Assembly: GCF_031202305.1 (NCBI RefSeq)
Contig: NZ_CP101731.1
Location: 3,598,501-3,662,500 of the forward strand
DNA from: Pelagibacterium sp. 26DY04
GTDB lineage: Bacteria; Pseudomonadota; Alphaproteobacteria; Rhizobiales; Devosiaceae
DNA length: 64,000 bases
Direction: 5' to 3'
Within the stretch, counting starts at the first letter, position 1. Every line of letters begins with the position of its first letter. The position numbers and the translations under genes are program-made. The notes under the pieces are model-generated. The model saw only the letters and a program-made list of their open reading frames with translations. It was not told where the DNA came from and did not search any database. Of the stretch, positions 46,401 through 54,900 are shown piece by piece.

Positions 46401-46748
46401 CGTCCCGTCGACAAAAACCAGCCGCGCTCCGACCGCGAGCTTAAAGCGCTTTGCCCGCTCCTGCAGCTCGGCAAGGGTGAACGGAAAATCGATATCGGGA
46501 TGGCGTTCCACAAGCACATATTCTCCCGGTCCCGAGCCTTCACGCATCTTGTCGACAAGCCGGATGCCCTTGCGCAAATCCGCAAGCGCCGCATAGGCGC
46601 GCACCACCCCCGCCACCGAGTTGCGGTCGGCAATACCCATGCCGCCATGGCCCAGCAGGAGGGCTGTGAGCACGAGATCCTGCGGATGGGAGGCGCCGCG
46701 CAGAAAGGAGAAATTGCTGGCGGTCACCAGTTCAGCATAAAAGCTCAT
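43413..46748 (-). CDS. dnaE2: Error-prone DNA polymerase III alpha subunit DnaE2 (ImuC)
   Basis: The 1111-residue C-family polymerase starts with a PHP domain (ELVTASNFSFLRGASHPQ) and has the catalytic aspartates in PPDIDVDFEHERREEI and a C-terminal OB fold (GVVLIRQRPGKGNAIFL). DnaE2 bypasses lesions and causes SOS-induced mutations together with ImuA and ImuB in the many bacteria lacking umuDC. The ATG overlaps the imuB stop by 4 bp. The length is normal and there is no frameshift. It lacks the full beta-clamp tail of replicative DnaE, as expected. Confidence 0.96.
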   Translation of the reverse strand: MSFYAELVTASNFSFLRGASHPQDLVLTALLLGHGGMGIADRNSVAGVVRAYAALADLRKGIRLVDKMREGSGPGEYVLVERHPDIDFPFTLAELQERAKRFKLAVGARLVFVDGTPDIVAYPQDREAWGRLCRLLTLGNRKAEKGDCILRLEDLLHWCAGLSLIVLPPENPDDVRGVLERLGRAACDVWLGAACGYKTHDARRLARLSAIASAHRVPLLATNDVLYHVAGQRDVQDILTCIREKVTIDKAGTVLQANAERHLKLPEEMQRLFAAFPNAVAETERFLQMIDFSLDQLKYEYPQEPVPPDKTAQEHLENLTWSRAEWRYPEGIPQKVRAQIQSELALIGELNYATYFLTIYDIVRVAQDKKILCQGRGSAANSAVCYALGITAVDPAEHQLLFARFLSKNRGEPPDIDVDFEHERREEIIQHIYETYGRHRAGIAATVISYRPRSAIREVGKALGLTEDITSRIASTVWGSWSDEKLPDKHIAQAGLDPSNPNILRAVKLATRLLGFPRRLSQHVGGFVLTQNRLDEYVPVANAAMDDRTFIEWDKDDIDRVGMLKVDVLGLGMLTCIRKAFDLIETHYKRKLELADIKSDNPDDPEVAGVFDMLCEGDSIGVFQVESRAQINMLPRLKPRKFYDLVIQVAIVRPGPIQGDMVHPYLRRRSGEEDIEYPEPGPPHDKDELRNVLERTKGVPLFQEQAMQLAMVAAEFTEDEANGLRKAMATFRHNGTIGQFEKMMVTRMIARGYKPEFAQRCFNQIKGFGDYGFPESHAASFAKLVYVSAWIKKYYPDVFACALLNSQPMGFYAPAQIVRDAREHGVEVLPVDVNFSFHDNTLEKGSGDKWALRIGFRQMDGFKKEWSAKLIERRKGGYESVDDLWQRSGLPNRALTLLADADAMGSMGLDRRESAWNVRRLPQDDPLPLFAAAEGRELGDEPEMGLPAMPLSEQVIADYQTIRLSLKAHPMSFLREKFSADGVVTCKGLEDVPDGRKVLVAGVVLIRQRPGKGNAIFLTIEDETGIANGLMWASRFEKYRREIMASRLAVIEGEVQKSKEGVIHVMASAIYDRSDLLDGLAMSQGGEGGVPQRLHGHPRNARMVPKSRDFH

Positions 46749-48301
46749 GGAAATATCCCGTGCAGGTACCAGCGCACCGGATCGGACCCGGCTCCATAAA
46801 ACCCATGACGGTACACCCAGAAACGGCGTCCCTTTGCGTCCTCGATGCGGAAATAATCGCGATCTCGTTCATCGGCATCGTGCCACCATTCAGGCGATAT
46901 GCGCTCCGGGCCTTCCGCCCTAAGGATGTCGAACCAGGCTTTCCGCCACCGGAACCTGCGGGGCGGGCCATGGGGAACCTCGGCGATAACCTCGATATTG
47001 GGCGGGAGATGGAACAGAAACAGCGGACGAGAAGGCATCCCGAACGACTGCCCGGGACGCCAAACGCCGGCAGGTCTTTCATCAGAAATGGCCGCAACTT
47101 CACACACTGCCTGTTCAGGCAAGTGGCTGTTGCGGGGAACGAAACGGGTCACCGATCCCGCTCCGAATCTTGCGCTGAGCCTATCGGTCAAATCCCTCAC
47201 TTCGACCTCGGCCATTGCCCTGCCATCCAGCCCGCTCTGGGCTGCCGGCATGTCATCACCCGCAAGAGCGGCAAGTCTGATCAGGTCGAAACCAAACCCC
47301 GGGTCGAGAGGATCCGTCAGGGCTTCGAGACGCATATCAAAAAGCCGCCTGAGCGATTTGGCATCCTTAAGGGGCTGGCCCGATAGCAATTCGATACGCG
47401 TGACCTTGCCGTCGGCCCGAAAGAACGCAGCTTCGAAACACCTGCCGCCTTGCCCATGGCGGTGAAGTTGTGCGCACAGACGCTCGGAAAGCGTTTCGAG
47501 GACCAGGGAAATGTCGTCCCTCAATCCGATTGGGTCGGCAAAGCGTTGTTCCGCCACGAAATCAGGCAAGGGCCGGCGCGGCGTAATCGGCAGATCAACT
47601 TCACCCAGGATTTGGGCAAGAGCCGTCGTCATTGCCTCACCGAACCGCGCCGCCAGCGGCTGTCTTGGCCGGGCCGCAAGATCGGCAATCCTTTTGAGGC
47701 CGGCACGATGCAAGGCAAGAGAAATCTTGCTCTCACATTCAAGCGCTTCGATCCGCAGGGTCGCAGTCCATTGTGCCTCTGCGTCGGGCGGGGCGATGCC
47801 ACCTCCACCAAAGCGTGCCAGGGCCCGAGCGGCCCGAGATGTGCCGGCTATAGCGATGCGGGCGGAAAAGCCCTGCATGCGCAAACGCCCCTCCATGTCG
47901 GCGATAAGGCCTGGCTCCCCGCCGAACAAATGCGCCACTCCGGTAATATCGCAGACAATTCCATCGGGCGGCTCGATGGCGACAAAGGGGCTGTAGCGGT
48001 CACACCAGTCGGCGATTGCCTCAACGAGCTTGGCATCGGCCTCCTCATCATGCTCGACGACGTCGACGCGCGCCACCCTTGCCCGGGCATCCGCGAGCTT
48101 AAGACCAGGAACCAAGCCCTTGGCGCGGGCCGGAGCATCAGCGCCCACCAGGGTGGAAACATTTCCCTTTCGTGCGACCACCACCAGCGGATCAGCCGGC
48201 TTTTGCCCATTGGCTCGGAACTGACGGTGCAACCGGTCGGTCGAAATGAGGGGCAGCCACAGGGCGAGATAGCGCTTTTTGCGTAAACCGATGCTCTTCA
48301 T
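46745..48301 (-). CDS. imuB: ImuB, Y-family DNA polymerase-like mutasome subunit
   Basis: The 518-residue protein has the Y-family fold (YLALWLPLISTDRLHRQ at the start, GVAHLFGGEPGLIADMEGRL). It lacks the full set of catalytic acidic residues of UmuC/DinB, as known for ImuB, which bridges DnaE2 to the sliding clamp. The ATG at 48301 follows TGGAG. The reading frame is open further upstream to 48328, but with no ribosome binding site. It overlaps imuA by 110 bp and dnaE2 by 4 bp. Confidence 0.93.
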   Translation of the reverse strand: MKSIGLRKKRYLALWLPLISTDRLHRQFRANGQKPADPLVVVARKGNVSTLVGADAPARAKGLVPGLKLADARARVARVDVVEHDEEADAKLVEAIADWCDRYSPFVAIEPPDGIVCDITGVAHLFGGEPGLIADMEGRLRMQGFSARIAIAGTSRAARALARFGGGGIAPPDAEAQWTATLRIEALECESKISLALHRAGLKRIADLAARPRQPLAARFGEAMTTALAQILGEVDLPITPRRPLPDFVAEQRFADPIGLRDDISLVLETLSERLCAQLHRHGQGGRCFEAAFFRADGKVTRIELLSGQPLKDAKSLRRLFDMRLEALTDPLDPGFGFDLIRLAALAGDDMPAAQSGLDGRAMAEVEVRDLTDRLSARFGAGSVTRFVPRNSHLPEQAVCEVAAISDERPAGVWRPGQSFGMPSRPLFLFHLPPNIEVIAEVPHGPPRRFRWRKAWFDILRAEGPERISPEWWHDADERDRDYFRIEDAKGRRFWVYRHGFYGAGSDPVRWYLHGIFP

Positions 48302-48977
48302 TGCTCCATTCCAAAGTCCACTGCCCACCTGCCAGACCTTTTCGCTGTCGCAACAGATGAGCCGAAAATGTCGTTCGACCCGGCAGGCCTAAAGGATCGG
48401 AGGATAGCGCGGCCTCTACCTGCCAACGCGTTGCCGCAGCGCTTGGCTCAGCTTCGGCCAGGGCCCGGAGGAGGATCCCCGTGACACCGCTCTCTTGGGC
48501 AGCAAGCGCAAGTTTACGGCTTGCAGTGAGGTTAAAATGCTTCGATTCCCCCCAGGCTTCGATGATTACCGCTCCAAGTCCGGTGCAGCGCATTCCTTCG
48601 AGCCCCGCGCGCAAACCGTCGGCGATGGCACTTACATGGACGACGATCATCTGGTTTGCGTTCAGTCCCATCTCTGCAAGGCCCGGCGCATAAAGCGCTC
48701 CGGTTTCGATCTCGCTGCGCTTGTGGCGGATCCAAAGCAGCGGGGCTTGCGGGGAGGCGCGCAGGGTAAGCCCTGCGGCAAACCCGGCCGCCGCGGCGAT
48801 GTCGGCGGCATGGGTGGGAAAGATCTCGTGCACCGCGCCTCGCGCCAGACCGCCCCCCAAGGCGGCATCGACCGGGCCGGCGTCCAAGGTGAAGACGCCG
48901 TGCCGCCCGGTCTCGCTAGAGGGATCGAGCCTCACGAGAGCCTGCCGCAGCGCACCCAGTTGACGTGCTCTGTCCAT
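48192..48977 (-). CDS. imuA: ImuA, RecA-like SOS mutasome accessory protein
   Basis: The 261-residue protein has the ImuA/SulA-like pattern: a RecA-like N-terminal domain with LDAGPVDAALGGGLARGAVHE, then WIRHKR and the tail of ImuA. It participates with ImuB and DnaE2 in induced mutagenesis. It is the first gene of the operon. A LexA box lies 10 bp upstream of the ATG, between this gene and the divergent MBL exonuclease gene. The long 110-bp overlap with imuB is unusual. Confidence 0.88.
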   Translation of the reverse strand: MDRARQLGALRQALVRLDPSSETGRHGVFTLDAGPVDAALGGGLARGAVHEIFPTHAADIAAAAGFAAGLTLRASPQAPLLWIRHKRSEIETGALYAPGLAEMGLNANQMIVVHVSAIADGLRAGLEGMRCTGLGAVIIEAWGESKHFNLTASRKLALAAQESGVTGILLRALAEAEPSAAATRWQVEAALSSDPLGLPGRTTFSAHLLRQRKGLAGGQWTLEWSNEEHRFTQKALSRPVAAPHFDRPVAPSVPSQWAKAG

Positions 48978-48986
48978 GGCTCATAT

Positions 48987-49001
48987 GTTCCTATTTTGTT
49001 C
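48987..49001. promoter_or_regulatory. Alphaproteobacterial LexA box
   Basis: GTTC-CTATTTT-GTTC is an exact match to the GTTC-N7-GTTC SOS operator of alphaproteobacteria. It lies 10 bp upstream of imuA. It also lies 56 bp before the divergent MBL exonuclease start, so that gene pair may be SOS-controlled too. Confidence 0.85.
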
Positions 49002-49056
49002 TATTTGGACTCAGATCGAGCCAAGAGTCAATCGGACTCGTGGCGCTGAACCGAAG

Positions 49057-50085
49057 ATGAGAGCACAGCGTTTAAAGCCCATGCCTCCAGCCAGCCAGAT
49101 CCTCGACCGCAATCTTCATATCCGGCGCATCGACACCTATGTCGATCCGGTCGCGCCGCGCGAACGCGCCATCATCACCCATGGCCATGCCGATCACGCA
49201 AGGCCGGGACACGGCAAGGTGCTGGCCACCGCCGACACCATCGCCATCATGCAGGCACGGTACGGGGACGATTGCGCCGGCGCGTTCCAGGCCGTCGACT
49301 ATGGCGAGCCGATACGAATCGAGGACGTAACGGTCACGCTCTATCCGGCCGGCCACATCCTGGGCTCTGCCCAGCTGCTGATCGAAATCGGCGGGCAGCG
49401 CGTGGTGGTGACCGGAGACTACAAACGCCTGCCCGACAAGACGGCGCAGGCGTTCGAGCTTGTCCCCTGCGATCTCTTGGTGACCGAAGCAACCTTCGCC
49501 CTGCCGGTGTTCCAGCACCCCCATCCCGCTGACGAGATCACCCGGCTATTGGCCTCCATGCGCGACCATCCCGAGCGGGCGCATCTGATCGGGGCCTACG
49601 CGCTGGGTAAGGCCCAGCGGGTGATTTCGCTGCTGCGTGAAGCCGGGTATGACAGGCCGATCTATCTGCACGGGGCCATGCTGCGGCTTTGCGCGCTCTA
49701 CCAGGAACGCGGAATCGCGCTGGGGGATTTGCGGCACGCGACCGAAGCGAGCAAGGCTGACCTCGCCGGCGCCGTGGTGATCGCCCCGCCCTCGGCACTC
49801 AAGGACCGCTGGAGCCGGCGGCTGCCCGATCCGGTCCTCGCCATGGCTTCGGGCTGGATGAGCGTGAAACAACGGGCCCGCCAGCGCGGGGTGGAGCTGC
49901 CGCTGGTGATTTCCGACCATGTCGATTGGCCCGAACTGCTTGAAACCATCGCCGATACCGGGGCGCAGACGGTGTGGGTGACTCATGGACGCGAGGACGC
50001 GCTGGTCTACCAATGCCGCAAGAATGGTCTGGTTGCCGAGCCACTCAACATCCAGGGCTATGAGGATGAGGGGGAGGAGGAATGA
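49057..50085 (+). CDS. Ligase-associated metallo-beta-lactamase-fold DNA exonuclease
   Basis: The 342-residue protein has the MBL metal motif THGHADHARPGH (HxHxDH) and GHILGSAQL, VTGDYKR and SDHVDWPEL of the beta-CASP-like DNA exonuclease group. In many bacteria this gene sits next to an ATP-dependent DNA ligase and is thought to process DNA ends. It overlaps the ligase ATG by 4 bp. ATGs at 49057 and 49081 are both possible starts; the frame open from 48976 crosses the LexA box and is not used. Confidence 0.88.
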   Translation: MRAQRLKPMPPASQILDRNLHIRRIDTYVDPVAPRERAIITHGHADHARPGHGKVLATADTIAIMQARYGDDCAGAFQAVDYGEPIRIEDVTVTLYPAGHILGSAQLLIEIGGQRVVVTGDYKRLPDKTAQAFELVPCDLLVTEATFALPVFQHPHPADEITRLLASMRDHPERAHLIGAYALGKAQRVISLLREAGYDRPIYLHGAMLRLCALYQERGIALGDLRHATEASKADLAGAVVIAPPSALKDRWSRRLPDPVLAMASGWMSVKQRARQRGVELPLVISDHVDWPELLETIADTGAQTVWVTHGREDALVYQCRKNGLVAEPLNIQGYEDEGEEE

Positions 50086-51713
50086 AGGCGTTCGCCAAGC
50101 TCCTCGAAACGCTTGCCCTCACCCCCTCGCGCAATCGCAAGATCGCAGCGCTGACCGAGTATTTCGCCGCAACCCCCGATCCCGATCGCGGCTATGCGCT
50201 GGCGGTTCTGACCGGAGCGCTGAGCTTCGATGCGGTGAAGGCGGGGCGATTGAAAGAGGTGGTGCTGGCCGAGGTCGATCCGCATCTGTTCGCGCTGTCC
50301 TATGATTATGTGGGGGATCTGGGGGAGACGATCGCGCTGATCTGGCCGCATAAAGCAAGTCCAGGAAAAGTGGATACCGGTTTTTCGTCCGGACTTGCGC
50401 CGGAAAAAGGGAGCACGCGCCCGCTGCCACGGTTGTCCGAGTTAGTGGAAATTCTCAACACCACGGCGAAGTCCGAACTGCCCGGCCTGATCGCCGAGCT
50501 TTTGACCAATGCCGAGATCAACGAGCGCTGGGCACTGGTGAAGCTCACCACCGGGGCCCTGCGCATCGGCATTTCGGCGCGGCTGGCCAAGACCGCGCTG
50601 GCCCAGATGAGCGGGACCGAATTGAAGGACATCGAGGAGGTCTGGCACGGACTCAAAATGCCCTATGAGGATTTGTTCGCCTGGCTCGAGGGGCGTGGGG
50701 ACAAACCCGCCGTCGATCATGCGACGCGCTTTCATCCGCTGATGCTGTCCAACCCCATCGATGAAGACAAGGATTTTGCCGCACTCGACCCGAAAGATTT
50801 CGCGGCCGAGTGGAAGTGGGATGGGATCAGGGTGCAACTGATCCTTGGGGAAGGAACCGCATCGCTGTTTTCCCGTACCGGCGACGACATCGCGGCGGCG
50901 TTTCCCGACCTGATCGACAATGCCTTCGGGCATGGAGTGCTCGATGGAGAGTTGCTGGTCGGGCACGAGCTCGAACCCGCGCCTTTCAATGCGCTCCAGC
51001 AGCGGCTCAACCGCAAGACGGCGAGCGAGAAGCTGATGGCCGATTATCCGGCCTTCATGCGGGTCTATGACATGCTGTTCGATGGTAACCGGGATATCCG
51101 CGCCCTGTCCTGGACCGAGCGACGGGAGCGGCTGGAAAAGTTCTTTGCCAGGACGCCGCAGACCCGGCTCGATCTTTCGCCCACCCTCGAATTTTCCGAT
51201 TGGCAGGATTTAGGAGCGACCCGGCGTAAGGGTGCCGATGAGAGCGGGCATGAAGGGGTAATGATCAAGCGCCGCGATGCTCCTTACGTGCCCGGACGTC
51301 CGCTGGGCATCTGGTACAAATGGAAGCGCGATCCTAATTTGGTCGACGCGGTGCTGATGTATGCCCAGCGCGGGCATGGCAAGCGCTCGTCCTTTTATTC
51401 CGATTTCACCTTCGGCGCCTGGCGCGGCAACGAATTGGTGCCGATCGGCAAGGCCTATTTCGGTTTCACCGATGCTGAATTGAAGGAGCTCGACAAATGG
51501 GTGCGCTCGCATACGACGGCAAGCTTCGGGCCGGTCCGCGAGGTGGAGAAATCGCTGGTGTTCGAAGTGGCTTTCGACAGCGCCCAGGCCTCCACCCGGC
51601 ACAAATTGGGAGTGGCTTTGCGCTTTCCGCGCATCAACCGCATCCGCTGGGACAAGCCCGCCGCCGAGGCGGCGCGCCTGTCGGAGGTAGAAGCCCTGAT
51701 CCCGGCGACTTAG
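50082..51713 (+). CDS. ATP-dependent DNA ligase (LigC/cisplatin-type, with inserted palindrome)
   Basis: The 543-residue ligase has the N-terminal DNA-binding domain, the nucleotidyltransferase core with Lys245 in EWKWDGIRV (AMP-binding motif KxDG), GVMIKRRDAPYVPGR and the OB fold (LVDAVLMYAQRG, KIGKAYFG-like). It seals nicks, with the MBL exonuclease encoded upstream. At residues 92-106 (ASPGKVDTGFSSGLA) the coding sequence is a 44-bp palindromic element, inserted in frame as a loop that separates two conserved parts of the N-terminal domain. Confidence 0.92.
   Translation: MKAFAKLLETLALTPSRNRKIAALTEYFAATPDPDRGYALAVLTGALSFDAVKAGRLKEVVLAEVDPHLFALSYDYVGDLGETIALIWPHKASPGKVDTGFSSGLAPEKGSTRPLPRLSELVEILNTTAKSELPGLIAELLTNAEINERWALVKLTTGALRIGISARLAKTALAQMSGTELKDIEEVWHGLKMPYEDLFAWLEGRGDKPAVDHATRFHPLMLSNPIDEDKDFAALDPKDFAAEWKWDGIRVQLILGEGTASLFSRTGDDIAAAFPDLIDNAFGHGVLDGELLVGHELEPAPFNALQQRLNRKTASEKLMADYPAFMRVYDMLFDGNRDIRALSWTERRERLEKFFARTPQTRLDLSPTLEFSDWQDLGATRRKGADESGHEGVMIKRRDAPYVPGRPLGIWYKWKRDPNLVDAVLMYAQRGHGKRSSFYSDFTFGAWRGNELVPIGKAYFGFTDAELKELDKWVRSHTTASFGPVREVEKSLVFEVAFDSAQASTRHKLGVALRFPRINRIRWDKPAAEAARLSEVEALIPAT
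50355..50398. repeat. Palindromic element inserted in the ligase gene
   Basis: GCAAGTCC and GGACTTGC form the ends of a 44-bp imperfect palindrome whose centre is GAAAAGTGGATACCGG followed by TTTTTC. This is the AAAAGTGG/ACCGGTTTT type of palindromic repeat common in Rhizobiales. Here it sits in frame without a stop. A related palindrome follows the gene at 51717. Confidence 0.7.
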
Positions 51714-51716
51714 GGC

Positions 51717-51753
51717 CTTTCCCGCAAAAGTGGCCACCACTTTTGCGGGAAAG
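51717..51753. repeat. Long perfect palindrome between convergent genes
   Basis: CTTTCCCGCAAAAGTGG and its exact 17-bp reverse complement flank a CCA loop. The element lies 3 bp after the ligase stop and 6 bp before the RND pump stop. It may serve as a bidirectional terminator for the convergent pair. It is the same AAAAGTGG family as the element inside the ligase. Confidence 0.75.
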
Positions 51754-51759
51754 ACGGTG

Positions 51760-54700
51760 TCAAGCCGAGTGCTGCGGCGCCTCGTGCTCCTCATGTCCGT
51801 GGACATCGTCGGGCGCCTTGGGCAGGAAGCGGCGTACGAAGCGTCCGAACGAGTCCACATAGGTGAGCATCACCGGCACGACGAGCAGGGTGAGAAGCGT
51901 CGAGCTGATCAGCCCGCCGATCACCGCGTGCGCCATGGGAGCGTTCTGCTCGCTGCCCGGATGCAGCGCCAGGGCGAGCGGCAACATGCCGAAGATCATG
52001 GCCAGAGTGGTCATGATGATCGGCCGGAACCGCGTGCCACCGGCAACGATCAACGCCTCCCTGATGGGCAGCCCCTCGCGCATGCGCTGGTTGGCGTTAT
52101 CCACCAGAAGGATGGCGTTCTTGACAACCAGGCCCATGAGCATGATGAAGCCGATCATCGAGTACATGTTGAGCGTCGATCCGCCCACCATCAGGCCAAG
52201 CAGAACGCCGATCAGCGACAGGGGCAGGGCCATCATGATGGCGACCGGCTGCAGGAAGCTGCCGAACTGGCTGGCCAGCACCAGATAGATGAAGACGATG
52301 GCCATGATCAGCGCCGAAGCCATGCTCGAGGTGGTATCGGCCAGCATTTCGGCATCGCCGCCCTGATTGATGACCACGCCCGCCGGCAGGTCGAGTTCGG
52401 CGATGGCCGCATCCACATCGGCGATCACCTCGCCAAGAATGCGATCCGACACATTGGCCGAAACCGTCACCTGACGCTGCTGGGCCTCGCGCTCGATCTC
52501 GTTGGGACCGAACGTCTCGTCGATATCGGCGACTTGGCCGAGCGCGACCGAGACCGGCACCGAACCGGTGGATTGCTGGGCGACCGGCAGGTCGAGCAGC
52601 CGGCTGGTGTCCGAACGCTCTTCCTCGGGAAGCCGCACGATGACATCGATGCGATCACCGGCCGGATTGGTCCATTCGCTCGCCGTCTGACCGGCGATCA
52701 TCACGTTCATGGCGGTGCCGACCTGCTGGGCGGTGATGCCCAGATCGCTCGCCGCCTGACGGTTCATGATGATGTCGAGCATGGGCTGGGCCTGCTGCAC
52801 CGAGAGCCCCACATCGATGGTGCCGGGCACCGCCTCGATGGCCTCGGCCACCATTTCGGCCGCCTGGTTGAGCGTATCGACCGAGCCGCCGCGCAGATTG
52901 ATGGCGATGGGGCTGCCGCCCATACCCAGACCGCCGCCGGTGGCAAGGGTGATATCGGCTCCCGGAATGACGGCCACGGCCTCGCGGATCACCTCCAGGG
53001 TTTCGCTGTCACTCAGCACGCGCTCGGCCGGCTCGACCAGATTGATCGCGATGGTCGCCTGGTTTTCGCCCGAGGCCTGACCGGAATTGACATTGGTATA
53101 AGTGCTCTCCACCCCCTCGATACCGCGGGCGATGGTTTCAACCTGCCGCGCCTTGAGCGCCGTATAATCCTGGGACGAACCGACAGGGGTTTCCACAGTG
53201 ACGTTGACGAGGCTCGCGTCATTGGAGGGAATGAATTCGAAACCAACCATGGGCACGAGGAAAAAGCTCGAGACAAAAATCCCGGCCGCCGCCAGCATGG
53301 TGAGGATCCGGTGGCGCAAGCTCCAGCCCAGAACTCCCTTGTAGCGTTCGCCGACCCATTCGAAGCCTTCTTCGAACTTTCCGATCAACCGGCTGAACCA
53401 GCCGCGTTTGACGTTGGGATCGGTGGCCGGATCGTACCAGACGCTCGACATCATCGGGTCGAGGGTGAAGGCAACGAACAGCGAGATCAGCACCGCCACC
53501 GAAACGGTAACGCCGAACTGGAGGAAGAACTGCCCCACAATGCCTTCCATGAAGGCGAGCGGCAGGAACACCGCACAGATCGAGAGCGTGGTGGCCAGAA
53601 CGGCCAGCCCGATCTCGTTGGTGCCGTCGAGCGCGGCACGCAGGTGTCCCTTGCCCATTTGCAGGTGGCGCGTGATGTTCTCGCGCACGACGATCGCGTC
53701 ATCGATCAGGATACCGATCGAGAGCGTGAGCGCCAGCATGGTCATCACGTTGAGCGTAAAGCCCAGCACGGAAATCACCGCGAGCGTTCCCAGGATGGCG
53801 ATAGGCAGGGTCAGTGCTGTAATGACGGTGGATCGCCACGAATTAAGGAACAGGAACACGATCACCACGGCAAGCAGCGCACCTTCCATGAGCGTTGCTT
53901 CAAGCGTGTGGTAGTCCGATTCGATCTGCTCGGCGGTATCTTGCAAAATATCGACACTGGCCCCCTGCAGCGAGGGATCGGCGTTGAGGTCGGCGACGAT
54001 GGCGCGGATCTGCCCGGCGATTTCGACGGTGTTGCCGCCATCGACCTTCGAGACGTTGATCGCCAGCGCCGGCTCGCCATTGCGCAGAGCGATGCCGCTC
54101 GCTTCGGACTGGCCGGGCACGATGGTGGCCACGTCCCCCAGCGTTACCGTTTCCGCACCCTGGGAAGAGACGACGACGCCCAGGAAATCATCGAAGCTTT
54201 CCAGTTCGGTATTGAGCTGAATGGTCTGGACCAACGCGCCATCCACCACCGAACCGGCCGGCATGGTCATGTTGTCGCTCTGGAAGGCGGCAACGACCTC
54301 GGAGACCCCGATATTGTAGGCATTGAGCCGATCGAGATCGATCAGCACGTCGACCTGCTCGTCGGTGGAGCCGACCACCGTGGCGCTGCCCACGCCGTCG
54401 ATATTGGTGAGCGCGGGCGAAACCACGTCTTCGGCCAGACGGGTGAGGTCGGTCATGGCCAGCCCCGCCCCGCTGAGCGCCAGTGAGATGATGGGCTGGG
54501 CATTGGGGTCGAACCGCAGCACCTGCGGGGTATCGGCCCCATCGGGCAGCGAGACCGCCGCGATACGGTCGCGCACTTCCTGAGCGGCCTGGATGCTCTG
54601 GGTCTCGAGCGTGAACTGGATGATGACCGTCGAATGGCCGGAGGTCGAGGTCGACGAGATCGTCTCGATACCGGCAAGGGTCGCCACGGCATCTTCGATC

Positions 54701-54897
54701 GGCTCGGTGATCTCGGTCTCCACCGCCTCGGGCGCCGCCCCGGTATAGGGGGTGAGCACGGCGACGACCGGGAAGTTCACTTCCGGGGTCGATTCAATGG
54801 GAAGATTGCTGAAGGCATTGAGGCCGAACACCATGATGGCGACCATGATCATGGTCGCGAAAACCGGATGGCCTACGCTGATCCGCGTCAAAAACAT
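51760..54897 (-). CDS. RND-type multidrug efflux transporter (HAE1 family)
   Basis: The 1045-residue inner-membrane pump has 12 helices and two large periplasmic loops, with ARTPFAT-like motifs of AcrB relatives: ESTPEVNFPVVAVLTPYTG, EITEPIEDAVATL, and GILIDDAIVVRENI in helix 4, where the Asp pair carries protons. It exports drugs, solvents or detergents with the adaptor encoded just upstream (54901) and a TolC-like channel that is absent from this window. Its 3' end is convergent with the DNA ligase gene. Substrates cannot be predicted from sequence. Confidence 0.94.
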   Translation of the reverse strand: MFLTRISVGHPVFATMIMVAIMVFGLNAFSNLPIESTPEVNFPVVAVLTPYTGAAPEAVETEITEPIEDAVATLAGIETISSTSTSGHSTVIIQFTLETQSIQAAQEVRDRIAAVSLPDGADTPQVLRFDPNAQPIISLALSGAGLAMTDLTRLAEDVVSPALTNIDGVGSATVVGSTDEQVDVLIDLDRLNAYNIGVSEVVAAFQSDNMTMPAGSVVDGALVQTIQLNTELESFDDFLGVVVSSQGAETVTLGDVATIVPGQSEASGIALRNGEPALAINVSKVDGGNTVEIAGQIRAIVADLNADPSLQGASVDILQDTAEQIESDYHTLEATLMEGALLAVVIVFLFLNSWRSTVITALTLPIAILGTLAVISVLGFTLNVMTMLALTLSIGILIDDAIVVRENITRHLQMGKGHLRAALDGTNEIGLAVLATTLSICAVFLPLAFMEGIVGQFFLQFGVTVSVAVLISLFVAFTLDPMMSSVWYDPATDPNVKRGWFSRLIGKFEEGFEWVGERYKGVLGWSLRHRILTMLAAAGIFVSSFFLVPMVGFEFIPSNDASLVNVTVETPVGSSQDYTALKARQVETIARGIEGVESTYTNVNSGQASGENQATIAINLVEPAERVLSDSETLEVIREAVAVIPGADITLATGGGLGMGGSPIAINLRGGSVDTLNQAAEMVAEAIEAVPGTIDVGLSVQQAQPMLDIIMNRQAASDLGITAQQVGTAMNVMIAGQTASEWTNPAGDRIDVIVRLPEEERSDTSRLLDLPVAQQSTGSVPVSVALGQVADIDETFGPNEIEREAQQRQVTVSANVSDRILGEVIADVDAAIAELDLPAGVVINQGGDAEMLADTTSSMASALIMAIVFIYLVLASQFGSFLQPVAIMMALPLSLIGVLLGLMVGGSTLNMYSMIGFIMLMGLVVKNAILLVDNANQRMREGLPIREALIVAGGTRFRPIIMTTLAMIFGMLPLALALHPGSEQNAPMAHAVIGGLISSTLLTLLVVPVMLTYVDSFGRFVRRFLPKAPDDVHGHEEHEAPQHSA

Positions 54898-54900
54898 GGC

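Noticed and set aside
51730-54486. 918-codon plus-strand frame opposite the RND pump
   Set aside because: His/Arg/Asp-rich composition, no membrane segments or motif, and complete overlap with a well-conserved transporter.
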